Assembly: GCA_029213165.1 (NCBI GenBank)
Contig: JARGNO010000025.1
Span: 1 to 43,882, forward strand
Direction of reading: 5' to 3'
DNA: 43,882 nt
DNA from: Minwuia sp.
GTDB taxonomy: Bacteria; Pseudomonadota; Alphaproteobacteria; Minwuiales; Minwuiaceae
Shown here: piece after piece, positions 1-8,159 of the stretch
Numbering within the stretch: position 1 is the stretch's first letter
Layout of the letters: every line of letters begins with the position of its first letter
Notes under the pieces: model-generated
What the model was told of the DNA's origin: nothing
The model's database searches: none
Seen by the model: only the letters and a program-made list of their open reading frames with translations
Translations under genes and position numbers: made by a program

Positions 1-1
1 C

Positions 2-1039
2 TCAGCCATCCAGTCGATCCCGATCATTGCCGGGCAGGCGGAAGCCCTGACTGTCTTTCAGCGCACCGCGAACTATGCGATCCCGGCGCGGAACCGGCCC
101 CTGGACCCGGAGGATGTCGCGCAGACCAAGGCCCGTTATGCCGAGATCAGGGCGCAGGCAAGGCAGATGCCCGCCGGCATCCTGTTCCAGGCCAATGATG
201 TTTCGGCAAGAGCCGTTGACGATGCGGAGCGTCAGGCAAGGTTCGAACATCGCTGGCAGAAGGGGGGACTGACCTTTCTGGGGGCCTTCAACGATCTGCT
301 GCTGGACGAGGAATCGAACCGGTTTGCCGCTGATTTTGTCCGTAACAAGATCCGGGAAACCGTCAATGATCCGGAGGTCGCGGAACTGCTTTGCCCGAGC
401 AATATCATCGGCTGCAAGCGGCTGTGTGTGGATTCCGGGTACTACGAGACCTTCAACCGGCCGAACGTGCATCTGGTGGATATCCGTGACACCCCCATCG
501 AGGCACTGACGGAACGCGGGCTGAGGATCGCGGGGCAGGAGCACGCCTTCGACTGCATTGTCTTCGCGACCGGCTTCGACGCCATGACAGGGTCGCTGCT
601 GCGGGTCGATATCCGGGGTTGCGGCGGTCGCCCCCTCGCCGACAAGTGGCAGGAAGGGCCAAAGACCTATCTGGGCCTGATGACCACCGGGTTCCCGAAC
701 ATGTTCATGGTGACCGGCCCGGGCAGCCCGTCAGTGCTGACCAACATGCTGCCGTCCGTCGAACAGCATGCCGAGTTTATCGCCGATTGCATTGCCCACA
801 TTGCCGAAAGGGGCCTGAGACGCGTCGAGGCGGAGCCGGAAGCGGAGGAGGCTTGGGTGGCACATGGCGACCAGGTTGCTGGCCTGACCCTGCGGTCCAC
901 CTGCAGTTCCTGGTACATCGGTGCGAACATTCCTGGCAAGCCTCGGGTCTTCATGCCCTATATCGGCGGCTTTCCGGCCTATCTGCAGAAATGTGCCGAA
1001 GTCGTCGAGAAGGGCTATGAGGGCTTTCGCCTGAGTTGA
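2..1039 (+). CDS. Flavin-containing monooxygenase (Baeyer-Villiger type), 3' part
   Basis: The frame is open from the window edge, so the N-terminus with the first Rossmann fold is missing; 345 residues are visible. The text near the edge (QRTANYAIPARNRPL) is typical of the region after the NADP-binding fold in cyclohexanone/phenylacetone monooxygenase-like proteins. Further on are the family's conserved blocks CKRLCVDSGYYETFNRPNVHLVD, here at about residues 130-155 of the visible part, then DCIVFATGFDAMTG and the C-terminal YIGANIPGKPR segment. Family knowledge: FAD- and NADPH-dependent insertion of oxygen into ketones. The substrate cannot be read from the sequence. It converges on the hydrolase at 1100-2113, which could hydrolyse ester products, but the opposite orientation makes a shared operon impossible. 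The family assignment is strong; the exact reaction is not known. Confidence 0.85.
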   Translation, partial: SAIQSIPIIAGQAEALTVFQRTANYAIPARNRPLDPEDVAQTKARYAEIRAQARQMPAGILFQANDVSARAVDDAERQARFEHRWQKGGLTFLGAFNDLLLDEESNRFAADFVRNKIRETVNDPEVAELLCPSNIIGCKRLCVDSGYYETFNRPNVHLVDIRDTPIEALTERGLRIAGQEHAFDCIVFATGFDAMTGSLLRVDIRGCGGRPLADKWQEGPKTYLGLMTTGFPNMFMVTGPGSPSVLTNMLPSVEQHAEFIADCIAHIAERGLRRVEAEPEAEEAWVAHGDQVAGLTLRSTCSSWYIGANIPGKPRVFMPYIGGFPAYLQKCAEVVEKGYEGFRLS

Positions 1040-1099
1040 GACGTCAGGTGTGAGCCCCATGGGGAGCGGGCCGGTGCCGCAATCAACCTGCGGAACGTT

Positions 1100-2113
1100 C
1101 TAACTGTCCGCACGTGCCAGGTGTGTGTCGGGATTCGGGGTCTCGCACAATGCCGCCACTGTGCCGCCTCCCGCGCCACTGGGCAGGATCCCGTCGGGTT
1201 GCAGCAGCCATTGTCCGACATCGTGTTGCACGATCGGACCCTGCAGGTCCCGGAACAGCAGGTGCCAGCCATTCGGATAGACCGCCAGGTCCGGCGCGTC
1301 CGGAAAACGTTCCAGGGTCTTTCGCACTGACTGGCAGGGCACGATCTGGTCCCGCCGACCATAAAGCACCAGCAGCGGCGTCTGGATGCTGGGTACGGCA
1401 TTGTAGGCTGCATCCATCAGGTCAACCAATCCGGAAACGGCGTCAAACCGTGTCGCCTTGATGAACAGGGGGTCCGCGCCCATCGCGCGCAGCACCGCGT
1501 CGTTGTCGGATGCACGGACGCCCAGCCCGCCTCCCGTGGCAGTATAACCAGGCATGTTCGAAGAGAAGAAGTCGAGCGCCCAGCGGGCAAACCCGGTCAT
1601 TGTCTTGCGGCTCCAGACAGCAGGTGCCGACAGGACCGCACTGGTCACCTGCGGCGCCCCGGGGGAGCCCAGGGCCGCCATGACCACTGCACCCCCCATG
1701 CTCTCTCCCACCAGGTGAACCGGCAGGCCGGGATGGCGCGCCCGGACAAGGTCCACGACGCTGGAAAGATCTCGGGTGAGAGTGGGAACGCCAGGCCATA
1801 TCCCTCGGTTCTCGGTCTCCCCGAAGCCACGCTGATCATAGGCGTAGACGGCAATGCCCTGGGTGTTCCAGCGGCTGGCGGGTTCTTCCCAGGCCCTGCG
1901 GTAGTCATTGAAACCGTGAAGGGCAATCACCACTGCCTTTGGCCGGGCCGGGACGGAATGCGTGTAGGGCAGCTGATAACCATCAGCCATGACGAAGTGA
2001 CTGTCGGTTACCAATGGTTCCGCGACGCGGGGTCCGGCGGGTTGCTGCATTGAAGTGCAGGCGCTCAACATCCCGAGCGCCATTCCGGCGCAAAGCAGGC
2101 TGTTCAGGCGCAT
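1100..2113 (-). CDS. Alpha/beta hydrolase lipoprotein (monoacylglycerol lipase-like)
   Basis: 337 aa. I place the start at 2113 because it gives a clean lipoprotein signal: MRLNSLLCAGMALGMLSAC, with lipobox LSAC and the lipidated Cys at residue 19. The reading frame is open further upstream, but that stretch overlaps the divergent gene and lacks coding character. The fold shows ALHGFNDYRRAW (oxyanion region), the nucleophile elbow GESMGG, an acid in GRRDQIVP and the histidine in GWHLLF, so the Ser-Asp-His triad is complete. It resembles serine aminopeptidase S33 / lysophospholipase-type hydrolases. It probably sits in a membrane facing the periplasm and acts on esters or acylglycerols; the substrate is inferred only. 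It is transcribed divergently from the NTF2-like gene with about 60 bp between starts. Confidence 0.85.
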   Translation of the reverse strand: MRLNSLLCAGMALGMLSACTSMQQPAGPRVAEPLVTDSHFVMADGYQLPYTHSVPARPKAVVIALHGFNDYRRAWEEPASRWNTQGIAVYAYDQRGFGETENRGIWPGVPTLTRDLSSVVDLVRARHPGLPVHLVGESMGGAVVMAALGSPGAPQVTSAVLSAPAVWSRKTMTGFARWALDFFSSNMPGYTATGGGLGVRASDNDAVLRAMGADPLFIKATRFDAVSGLVDLMDAAYNAVPSIQTPLLVLYGRRDQIVPCQSVRKTLERFPDAPDLAVYPNGWHLLFRDLQGPIVQHDVGQWLLQPDGILPSGAGGGTVAALCETPNPDTHLARADS

Positions 2114-2176
2114 CGCATCACGTTGCAGGCGGAGGGTATTGAGACAATTCACGATCATGGCCGCTATGATGACCGG

Positions 2177-2593
2177 ATGACCGACGAAATCGACCCAAAA
2201 GATCACCTGCTGGCAATCAATGAAGCCTTCTACGCCGCCTTCGCCAGCGGGGATCTGGGCTGGATGACCGACATCTGGTCGGCCCGGCAGGAAATCACCT
2301 GCATCCATCCCGGGCACTTCGCCAGCCAGGGGCGAACCGAAGTCATTTCCGGCTGGTTCGATATATTGCAGCAGCCGCCGGGGATCAGCTTCGCCAATGC
2401 CGCCGCCTTCCTGCATGGTGACACCGGGATTGTCATCTGCACCGAACGGATCGGGCCGCATTCACTGGCTGCAACCAATGTCTTCCGTCTGGAGGCCGGG
2501 CGCTGGCGCATGGTGCACCATCAGGCCAGCGCGATCCATGTCCCGGCCGAAGGGCCGGGGACCGGCGAAGCGGGCAGCGGCAACATGCATTGA
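2177..2593 (+). CDS. NTF2-like / SnoaL-type small protein
   Basis: 138 aa from the ATG at 2177; an upstream in-frame ATG at 2123 would add 18 residues with no better ribosome site. The sequence begins INEAFYAAFASGDLGWMTDIWS and continues with CIHPGHFASQGRTEVISGWFDIL, a pattern of the NTF2-like (DUF4440/SnoaL_3) alpha+beta cone fold. The C-terminal strands end in GRWRMVHHQAS, where this family often closes its pocket. No catalytic assignment is possible; members include ketosteroid isomerase-like enzymes, polyketide cyclases and non-enzymatic ligand binders. No signal peptide is seen, so it is cytoplasmic. It is divergent from the lipoprotein hydrolase and converges on the glycosylase-like gene. 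Confidence 0.75.
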   Translation: MTDEIDPKDHLLAINEAFYAAFASGDLGWMTDIWSARQEITCIHPGHFASQGRTEVISGWFDILQQPPGISFANAAAFLHGDTGIVICTERIGPHSLAATNVFRLEAGRWRMVHHQASAIHVPAEGPGTGEAGSGNMH

Positions 2594-2711
2594 GGGGTTG
2601 GCCCGGCAGCCGCGCCTGATCGCCCTCGGGAAACCGGAACGCGCAGTGGCAATGACCGTGCCCGGTCTGCATCGGGCCGATCGGGTTGTGAAACAGTTCG
2701 CGACGGCTCCG

Positions 2712-3299
2712 TCAGCCCAGCAGACCGGCGACCCGGTTGCGCAATGCCGGAATGACTTCCGCCTCGAACCAGGGATTGCGGGCAAGCCAGCCATTGTTGC
2801 GTCCCGACGGGTGCGGCAGCGGCAGATAGCGTGGCATGTAGTCCTGCCATCTGGCGACAGTCGCGGTCAGCGTCCTCTCGCGATTGTCGCCGAGGTGCCA
2901 TTCCTGGGCGTAACGTCCAAGTACCAGCGTGAACGCGACATTCGGCAGGGTCGCCATCAATCTGGAATGCCATGTGGCGGCACATTCCGGCCGGGGCGGC
3001 AGGTCGCCAGAACCCTTGACTGTACCCGGATAGCAGAAGCCCATGGGAACGATGGCGAAGCGGTCGGGATCATAGAAAATGTCCCTGTCGACCCCCAGCC
3101 ATTCCCGCAGGCGGTCCCCGGAAGGGTCATCCCAGGGGATGCCGGAGCGTTGCACCCGGATGCCGGGAGCATGCCCGGCGACAAGGATCCGCGCAGCGGG
3201 TGCAGCCGCCAGGACCGGGCGCGGTTCACAAGGCAGATGAGCCGCACAGATACGGCAGACGCGAATTTCCGCCAGCAGCCGGTCAAGGTCATCCGTCAT
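2712..3299 (-). CDS. Uracil-DNA glycosylase family protein
   Basis: 195 aa. The first motif region (GHAPGIRVQRSGIPWDDPSGDRLREWL) and the last (LPLPHPSGRNNGW) match the two active-site ends of the uracil-DNA glycosylase superfamily fold, and the length suits the short single-domain members. Three cysteines near the N-terminus (CRICAAHLPC) recall the Fe-S-binding families 4 and 5, but the fourth ligand is not evident, so cluster binding is doubtful. The usual role would be excision of deaminated or damaged bases; this subgroup is poorly characterised and uracil activity is an inference. It lies downstream of the reductase gene at 3414-4694 on the same strand, but a terminator-like hairpin separates the two. 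Confidence 0.8.
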   Translation of the reverse strand: MTDDLDRLLAEIRVCRICAAHLPCEPRPVLAAAPAARILVAGHAPGIRVQRSGIPWDDPSGDRLREWLGVDRDIFYDPDRFAIVPMGFCYPGTVKGSGDLPPRPECAATWHSRLMATLPNVAFTLVLGRYAQEWHLGDNRERTLTATVARWQDYMPRYLPLPHPSGRNNGWLARNPWFEAEVIPALRNRVAGLLG

Positions 3300-3340
3300 C
3301 TGCGATTCCGGTCACCGGCCGCGCCGGGTGTTCTTGGGAA

Positions 3341-3363
3341 ACGAAAAGGGACGCCCCTGTCCC
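3341..3363 (-). terminator. Rho-independent terminator candidate ending the multiheme locus
   Basis: On the minus strand, GGGAC-AGGGGC-GTCCC forms a 5-bp stem with a 6-nt loop (3348-3352 paired with 3359-3363), followed directly by TTTTCGTTT. It sits 50 bp past the stop of the reductase gene and just before the glycosylase-like start. The stem is short, so termination may be partial. Confidence 0.5.
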
Positions 3364-3413
3364 ATGACCGGAGCGCCCCCAATTAGAGACCCGAGACTTT
3401 CATCAACCGAAAA

Positions 3414-4694
3414 TCAGGCATCAAGCTCCATGTCGGATTTCGGCGTGGAGATGCAGGTCAGACATGACCCCTTGTTGACCTCTGCGCTTGGCTCCGTCGC
3501 GTAATTGACGTCGCCCTTCAGCACCGCTGTGACACAGGTGCCGCAGGCCCCGGCACGACAGCCGGAATCCATGTCGATATCGTTTGCTTCCGCGAACTCG
3601 AGGATCGTGTCGGCGGAGCCATCCCAGACGATCTCCTTCTCGGAGCGCACGAACTTCAGCTTGAATCCGGTAGCCGGTGCCGCACCCGCATCTGCGGGTG
3701 CATCCGTGGACTTCTTCGACTTGACGGTCGCGGGACCAAAGGCTTCGAAGTGGATATTGCCTTCTGGCACATCCCAGTCACGCAGACCGTGGAAAAGGCT
3801 CTCCATCATCGGGGGCGGACCACAGAAGTAGTAGTCGTAGTTGTTCGACGGCAGCACTTCCTGGAACAGCGGAGCACCGACACGGGCCTTGTGGTGATAG
3901 TCCTTGCCTTCGACATCCGTGTCATCGGGACCGGAATAGCAGATGCGGACATGCACGTTCTCATGGGCGCGGTCGATGGCTTCCAGATGCTCCCGGAACA
4001 CGTGCTCCTTGCCGTTGCGGACCCCGAGGAAGAACCAGGTTTCCCGCTTGGAGCCGGATTCGACGATCGCGTTGAGCATGGAGAGGACCGGGGTGATGCC
4101 GATGCCGCCACCGATGAGGACAACCGGTGTCTGGCGATGCATGTCGAGGAAGAAATCCCCGTTCGGCGCCAGCACGTCGAGGATATCGCCCTCGTTGATG
4201 TTGTCGTGGAAGAAATTGGACGACGACTTGCCAACGTCGGCCTTGGCCGGATCCTTCGGCGGCGGATTGCGCTTGATCGAGACGCGATAATATTCGCTCT
4301 TCGGGCTGTCCGAGAGGGAATAGCAACGCGTCGTCACCTTCTTGCCCGACGGCAGGTCGAGCTTGAAGGTGAGGTACTGTCCGGGATTGAACGGTGGCAG
4401 CGGACGCTCGTCGTGCGGATGCAGGTAGAAGGAGCAGATATCCTTGTTCTCCGGGTTCTTCCGCTCCACCCGGAACTTGCGGATACCGTTCCAGGACAGT
4501 TCGTTCTTCTGCTTGTCGAACTCCCGAACCGCCTTGATCTGCTCGACCTTCTGGCGAAGGAAACCGATTTCCTCCTGCACGCCCCGATCAACAATCCCCG
4601 CCGTGCGGAAGTTGTTGTAGATCAGGCTGAGAACATAGAACCCGAGCAAAGCCAGTACGGCGAATGCTGCGGTATTGACCAGACCGAATTCCAT
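3414..4694 (-). CDS. Membrane-anchored FAD/NAD(P)H oxidoreductase with C-terminal [2Fe-2S] ferredoxin domain
   Basis: 426 aa. Residues 9-27 form one N-terminal membrane helix (FAVLALLGFYVLSLIY), followed by a short charged coiled-coil-like stretch to about 65. Next come an FR-type FAD domain (RCYSLSDSP, the RxYSxS flavin motif), an NAD(P) domain (GGGIGITPVLSML and CGPPPMM), a linker rich in Ala/Pro/Lys, and a plant-type [2Fe-2S] domain with GCRAGACGTC and a final Cys in GSCLTC. The domain order is FAD-NAD-FeS after the anchor, as in HCP-reductase or phthalate dioxygenase reductase types, and the reverse of NqrF. Its place as last gene of the multiheme cluster suggests it moves electrons between NAD(P)H and the membrane iron-sulfur protein encoded upstream. 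A strong SD-like GGGGG run lies about 5 nt before the ATG. Confidence 0.85.
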   Translation of the reverse strand: MEFGLVNTAAFAVLALLGFYVLSLIYNNFRTAGIVDRGVQEEIGFLRQKVEQIKAVREFDKQKNELSWNGIRKFRVERKNPENKDICSFYLHPHDERPLPPFNPGQYLTFKLDLPSGKKVTTRCYSLSDSPKSEYYRVSIKRNPPPKDPAKADVGKSSSNFFHDNINEGDILDVLAPNGDFFLDMHRQTPVVLIGGGIGITPVLSMLNAIVESGSKRETWFFLGVRNGKEHVFREHLEAIDRAHENVHVRICYSGPDDTDVEGKDYHHKARVGAPLFQEVLPSNNYDYYFCGPPPMMESLFHGLRDWDVPEGNIHFEAFGPATVKSKKSTDAPADAGAAPATGFKLKFVRSEKEIVWDGSADTILEFAEANDIDMDSGCRAGACGTCVTAVLKGDVNYATEPSAEVNKGSCLTCISTPKSDMELDA

Positions 4695-4740
4695 CCCGTC
4701 CCCCTTTGGATATCGCAGGTCAGCTCAGACCGGTGATCCC

Positions 4741-4762
4741 GCGGGTGGATCAAGCCACCCGC
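4741..4762 (-). other. Intercistronic hairpin between beta-barrel and reductase genes
   Basis: GCGGGTGG and CCACCCGC (4741-4748 and 4755-4762) form a perfect 8-bp stem with a 6-nt loop. No T-run follows on the minus strand, so it is not a standard terminator. It may stabilise or process the polycistronic transcript; the role is inferred. Confidence 0.5.
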
Positions 4763-4777
4763 AGGACCGGATTCCGA

Positions 4778-6289
4778 TCAGAACTTCCGGCGCACTTCGA
4801 ACCGGACACCCCCGATGTCGTCGTCGTTGAAGCGAACACCATACATCGCGTCGGCACGAAGGATCCATGCCTTCGAGATCGGCAACTGCCAGCGCACACC
4901 AAGCGCATACTGGTCACCGGCAATGTTTGCCTGCTCGCCATATTGCTGCACCGTCGCCGCCTCGACCACCAGCTGCTGGTCAAGGTTGAACAGATACTGC
5001 AGGCCGATGGCACCACCGAAGGTGTCAGCCGCCGTATCGTCGAGGAACGGGAACCCGGTCAGGCCATCCGTCTCGAAGTTGATGCCCGTGTTAATCAACA
5101 GGCCCTCGGCGTTCGCAAGCGGCTGCGGCCGGTTGATGCCGAGAAAGAAGTTGGCATAGGGGATGAAGGTGTAAGGCTTTGACGTCATCCAGCTTGTCTC
5201 GAGCAGGAAGGCCATGCCGTTGCCGAGATCCTGGCCACCATCTTCGCGTTTCTGCCGACTGATGAATGTCCGCAACGAGTAGCCGAAGATGTTCTTGTAG
5301 CGCGATGACCATGAAATACCGAGGCTGTGCAGGTCCTGGTCACCGATCTTGCTGCGATCAGCGTCGAGGATGCCGTAGCCGACCTCCAGATACCCCTCGC
5401 GGGCTTCGATGAAGGCATGGGCACCATAGGCCTGAACGCTGTGATCCGCGACACCCCCACTCAGGTCCCGGATCGCCGCATTGTTCACGTCGTTGAAACC
5501 GTAGAACAGCGTGAAATCCATGTTGGTGATGTCGAGCACCGGTGAATTCAGCGCCGGGAATGAGAAGGCCCCACCGAAGATTGCGTCATCCATCCACAAT
5601 CCGTTCTGGAAGAACAGCGGCACGAAACCGACGGTGAACGGACGGTCGGTCTTGTAGTAATCGCCGGTGATGCCGGACGCGATGTTTGCCAGGTCACCTT
5701 CGAAGAACAGTGTCTCCAGGTTCAGATCCGACTGAAGCTTGCACCCCTGGTCCCTGTCGTTGCCGGCAAGTTCGCAGCGCGTGAAGTCAGCCCCGCTGTC
5801 CAGCGGACGAATGAAGGCATGCAGACGCTCCGTCGACGTGATCTTCATGTCGATGTCGATGTTGAGGCGGGTCGCGATCTGGGCCAGTTCATTGTTGCCG
5901 AAATCGTTGAACGCGACTGCCGTCCGCCAGTCACCAAAGGCCTGGACCGCGAAATTTGTCGGGTTCAGCTCACCGAAGACTTCGCTCGGCTCCGGAAGCT
6001 GGCCGGGCACATACTGCTTGCGACCGAGTTCGAAGAGCGGGCGCGGTGCCACGACCTCCGACTTGCCGCCGTAAATGGCGAGCTGCGCTTCGATGTCATA
6101 TTCCTGATCCTCATAGGCCGGATCGGCCCCAAAGGCGTTTTCCTGCAGCTCAACACGCTTGGCGCCGGATGACATCTTCGGATTGTAGTCTTCTGCGGCC
6201 CATGACGGTCCGGTAAAGACAGCAAGTGCCGCGACAGCCGTGAGGCTCGCGACTGACCGTCGTACGAGACGGAGATCCAGAATACCCAA
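4778..6289 (-). CDS. Outer-membrane beta-barrel protein of the multiheme cluster
   Basis: 503 aa if started at the TTG at 6289. I choose this start because AGGAGGGG lies 5 nt upstream and because it gives a proper signal peptide (MGILDLRLVRRSVASLTAVAALAVFTGPSWA, cleaved before AEDYN). The frame is open back to 6430, but that part overlaps the cytochrome gene. The mature protein has alternating polar/aromatic strands throughout and ends in RRKF, the terminal Phe used for outer-membrane insertion. It contains no CXXCH and no N-terminal CXXC, so it is not an obvious MtrB/PioB homologue. Position between the five-heme cytochrome and the reductase suggests it houses or contacts a cytochrome at the outer membrane, but this is inference from context. 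An ordinary substrate channel is the alternative. Confidence 0.8.
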   Translation of the reverse strand: MGILDLRLVRRSVASLTAVAALAVFTGPSWAAEDYNPKMSSGAKRVELQENAFGADPAYEDQEYDIEAQLAIYGGKSEVVAPRPLFELGRKQYVPGQLPEPSEVFGELNPTNFAVQAFGDWRTAVAFNDFGNNELAQIATRLNIDIDMKITSTERLHAFIRPLDSGADFTRCELAGNDRDQGCKLQSDLNLETLFFEGDLANIASGITGDYYKTDRPFTVGFVPLFFQNGLWMDDAIFGGAFSFPALNSPVLDITNMDFTLFYGFNDVNNAAIRDLSGGVADHSVQAYGAHAFIEAREGYLEVGYGILDADRSKIGDQDLHSLGISWSSRYKNIFGYSLRTFISRQKREDGGQDLGNGMAFLLETSWMTSKPYTFIPYANFFLGINRPQPLANAEGLLINTGINFETDGLTGFPFLDDTAADTFGGAIGLQYLFNLDQQLVVEAATVQQYGEQANIAGDQYALGVRWQLPISKAWILRADAMYGVRFNDDDIGGVRFEVRRKF

Positions 6290-6336
6290 CTTCCCCTCCT
6301 GCTCCAGACAGAGCACCTGTTTTTTCGGTTGATGCT

Positions 6337-6362
6337 CCGGGGCGGTCCGCCGACCGCCCCGG
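6337..6362 (-). other. Strong intercistronic hairpin before the beta-barrel gene
   Basis: CCGGGGCGGT and ACCGCCCCGG (6337-6346 and 6353-6362) form a perfect 10-bp GC stem with a 6-nt loop. It lies between the stop of the five-heme cytochrome (6382) and the TTG start of the barrel gene. Downstream on the minus strand the sequence is A-rich, not T-rich, so simple termination is unlikely. An RNase-processing or mRNA-stability element is plausible. Confidence 0.6.
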
Positions 6363-6381
6363 CACCAATCGCTTGAGGTCC

Positions 6382-8157
6382 TTATTTGACCTCGATCTCC
6401 ACCGTGTAGGGATGCATGTCCAGCATCCACTGGTTCATCGTCTGCTCCATCTCCTTCGTCGCGCCGACAAAGCGCATGAAGTAGATGGGTTCCGCACGGC
6501 TGCGCATGCGGGCCGACAGACGATAGGTCCCCGGTTTGGTCATCAGCTCACCCGGTACCGTGTACTTGGCTTCCCGATCACCAAGCGGCGGGATCGAGCG
6601 GCCTTCCATCCGCACGAAGGCGGGATGGTTCAGCACCGTGGTCGGAATGTTCGGCTGACGCAGGAACGGACGCTGGTCGACATCGAAGTTCACCGGCAGG
6701 AACATTTCCCGATCCGTACCCTTGAGGTTCGTCGTCAGGAACTTGGTCTGCAGGTTGAACAGCTGGTCATCGTGAGCCAGCTTGCCCTGCTGGACATCTT
6801 CCGAATGCAGGTCCGCCATGTCACCTGCACTGTCGACATAACCCGATTCCCAGATGCGGTTGCCATCCGGATCGGTCAGCGCGACGTTCAGCCAGATTTC
6901 CGGCTGGGCGCCAAGGCTGCCCGAGGGCAGGTTATGCCCGGAGTTGATGTTGGTGACCAGGTAGTTGAAATCGAAGTCCTGGCCGGCAACCGGGGTGCCG
7001 TCGAAGAACGGACCATCAAGATGGCTGCCATTCTCCATGACTGCGCGCCGCAGTTCCCGCTTGTACTCCAGACCCTCGATATTCTCCTCGATGATCTCAC
7101 GGGCCTCGAAGCGGTCATCCTCGTTGTCCCAGACGTCGGGGAATTCGACCTCGATCTCACCGTCGTAGACCTTTTCCTCGAATTCCTCCGTGCCCCATCC
7201 GGAGCGGTAATCGAACTGCAGCCATTCATCAATGGTCCAGTTCTCGGCCGCAGGATTGTGCGGGAAGATTCCAGGATGCGCGATCGGATAACCCGGCCCG
7301 TAGAAGGCATGGTTGTGACGCGCGCGGTCAGGATTGATCTCCTCACCATTCACCACTGCGGCGGGCCCGCGGGCATAGCCGTTCGGCAGGCCCGGATCCT
7401 TGCCCATGTGGCATTCCTGACAGGTGACGCCAGCCGCATTGGCCGGGCTGTCACGATACTGGTCCCAGACAACTTCCAGCTTGATGCCCAGATTGACCGC
7501 AACCTGATGGCAGCTGACGCAGAATTCGGACTTGGAAATCTGCGTGAACTTCACCACTTCGGTGTGGATCTGGTTGCCGCGCTCCTCGTCGCTGGTCGCG
7601 ACGCGATAGAAGCTCTTGTCTTCCAGAACCTTCTTCAGGCCTTCGCCATCGGAGTTGGTGTAGACCGGCGAATAGATCTTGCCCGGTTCGATGCGACGCT
7701 CACCGTTCGCCTTCGCATAGGTATCCTTCACACGATGGCAGGTGATGCAGGTGATGCCCTCGCGGGAGACCTGGCTGCGTTCCCACAACGGGGCAGCGCG
7801 GCTCTCGCCGATGGTCGTGCCGACACTCTGGTGACACCGCACGCAGAACGTGCCGATTGTCCCCTGGGTCAGATTGGTGATTGCCTGCTCGAACTTGTGG
7901 AACATCGGGGAAATCGATGCATAGGCATGGTTCGATGACGACCATTCCTTGTAGATTTCCTCATGACATGCTGCACATTTCGAAGCACTCGGGAACACTT
8001 CTTCAGAAAAGAGTTCCGTGTGCGCAGCATCGGCCGCACTGGTGTCCTGCGCCTGCACCTGCGTTGACATACCGATGAACAGCATGGCTGCGAGCAGCGC
8101 AAGAAACAGACGGGCCGACTTCGTGGCTACACGATGGCCCTCAAACGCGTCTAACAT
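6382..8157 (-). CDS. Periplasmic five-heme c-type cytochrome, c554-like head
   Basis: 591 aa. The ATG at 8157 is preferred over a TTG at 8163 because GGAAGGAGG sits 6 nt upstream of the ATG and directly abuts the TTG. A Sec signal runs to about residue 36 (FLALLAAMLFIGMSTQVQA). Five haem-binding sites follow: CAACH (from residue 61), CVRCH, CITCH, CVSCH and CQECH, all within the first half. The first has the pattern CxxCHxxxYKxWxxxxHA, shared with the c554-like protein at 12872-13849. The second half has no haem sites; it is rich in acidic residues, then contains NINSGHNLPSG, a motif I associate with C-terminal beta-sandwich domains of multiheme cytochromes. It starts 2 nt after the decaheme gene ends, so the two are co-translated. 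It is probably a soluble periplasmic carrier or an enzyme with unknown substrate. Confidence 0.85.
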   Translation of the reverse strand: MLDAFEGHRVATKSARLFLALLAAMLFIGMSTQVQAQDTSAADAAHTELFSEEVFPSASKCAACHEEIYKEWSSSNHAYASISPMFHKFEQAITNLTQGTIGTFCVRCHQSVGTTIGESRAAPLWERSQVSREGITCITCHRVKDTYAKANGERRIEPGKIYSPVYTNSDGEGLKKVLEDKSFYRVATSDEERGNQIHTEVVKFTQISKSEFCVSCHQVAVNLGIKLEVVWDQYRDSPANAAGVTCQECHMGKDPGLPNGYARGPAAVVNGEEINPDRARHNHAFYGPGYPIAHPGIFPHNPAAENWTIDEWLQFDYRSGWGTEEFEEKVYDGEIEVEFPDVWDNEDDRFEAREIIEENIEGLEYKRELRRAVMENGSHLDGPFFDGTPVAGQDFDFNYLVTNINSGHNLPSGSLGAQPEIWLNVALTDPDGNRIWESGYVDSAGDMADLHSEDVQQGKLAHDDQLFNLQTKFLTTNLKGTDREMFLPVNFDVDQRPFLRQPNIPTTVLNHPAFVRMEGRSIPPLGDREAKYTVPGELMTKPGTYRLSARMRSRAEPIYFMRFVGATKEMEQTMNQWMLDMHPYTVEIEVK

Positions 8158-8159
8158 CC

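Noticed and set aside
1040-1099. CCCCATGGGG palindrome as terminator
   Set aside because: No loop can form within it and no T-run follows on either strand.
2114-2461. N-terminal extension of the lipoprotein hydrolase
   Set aside because: It overlaps the NTF2-like gene on the other strand and would bury a perfect lipobox.
6373-7938. 521-aa open frame on the plus strand
   Set aside because: Antisense to the five-heme cytochrome gene. Long shadow frames are common in GC-rich DNA.
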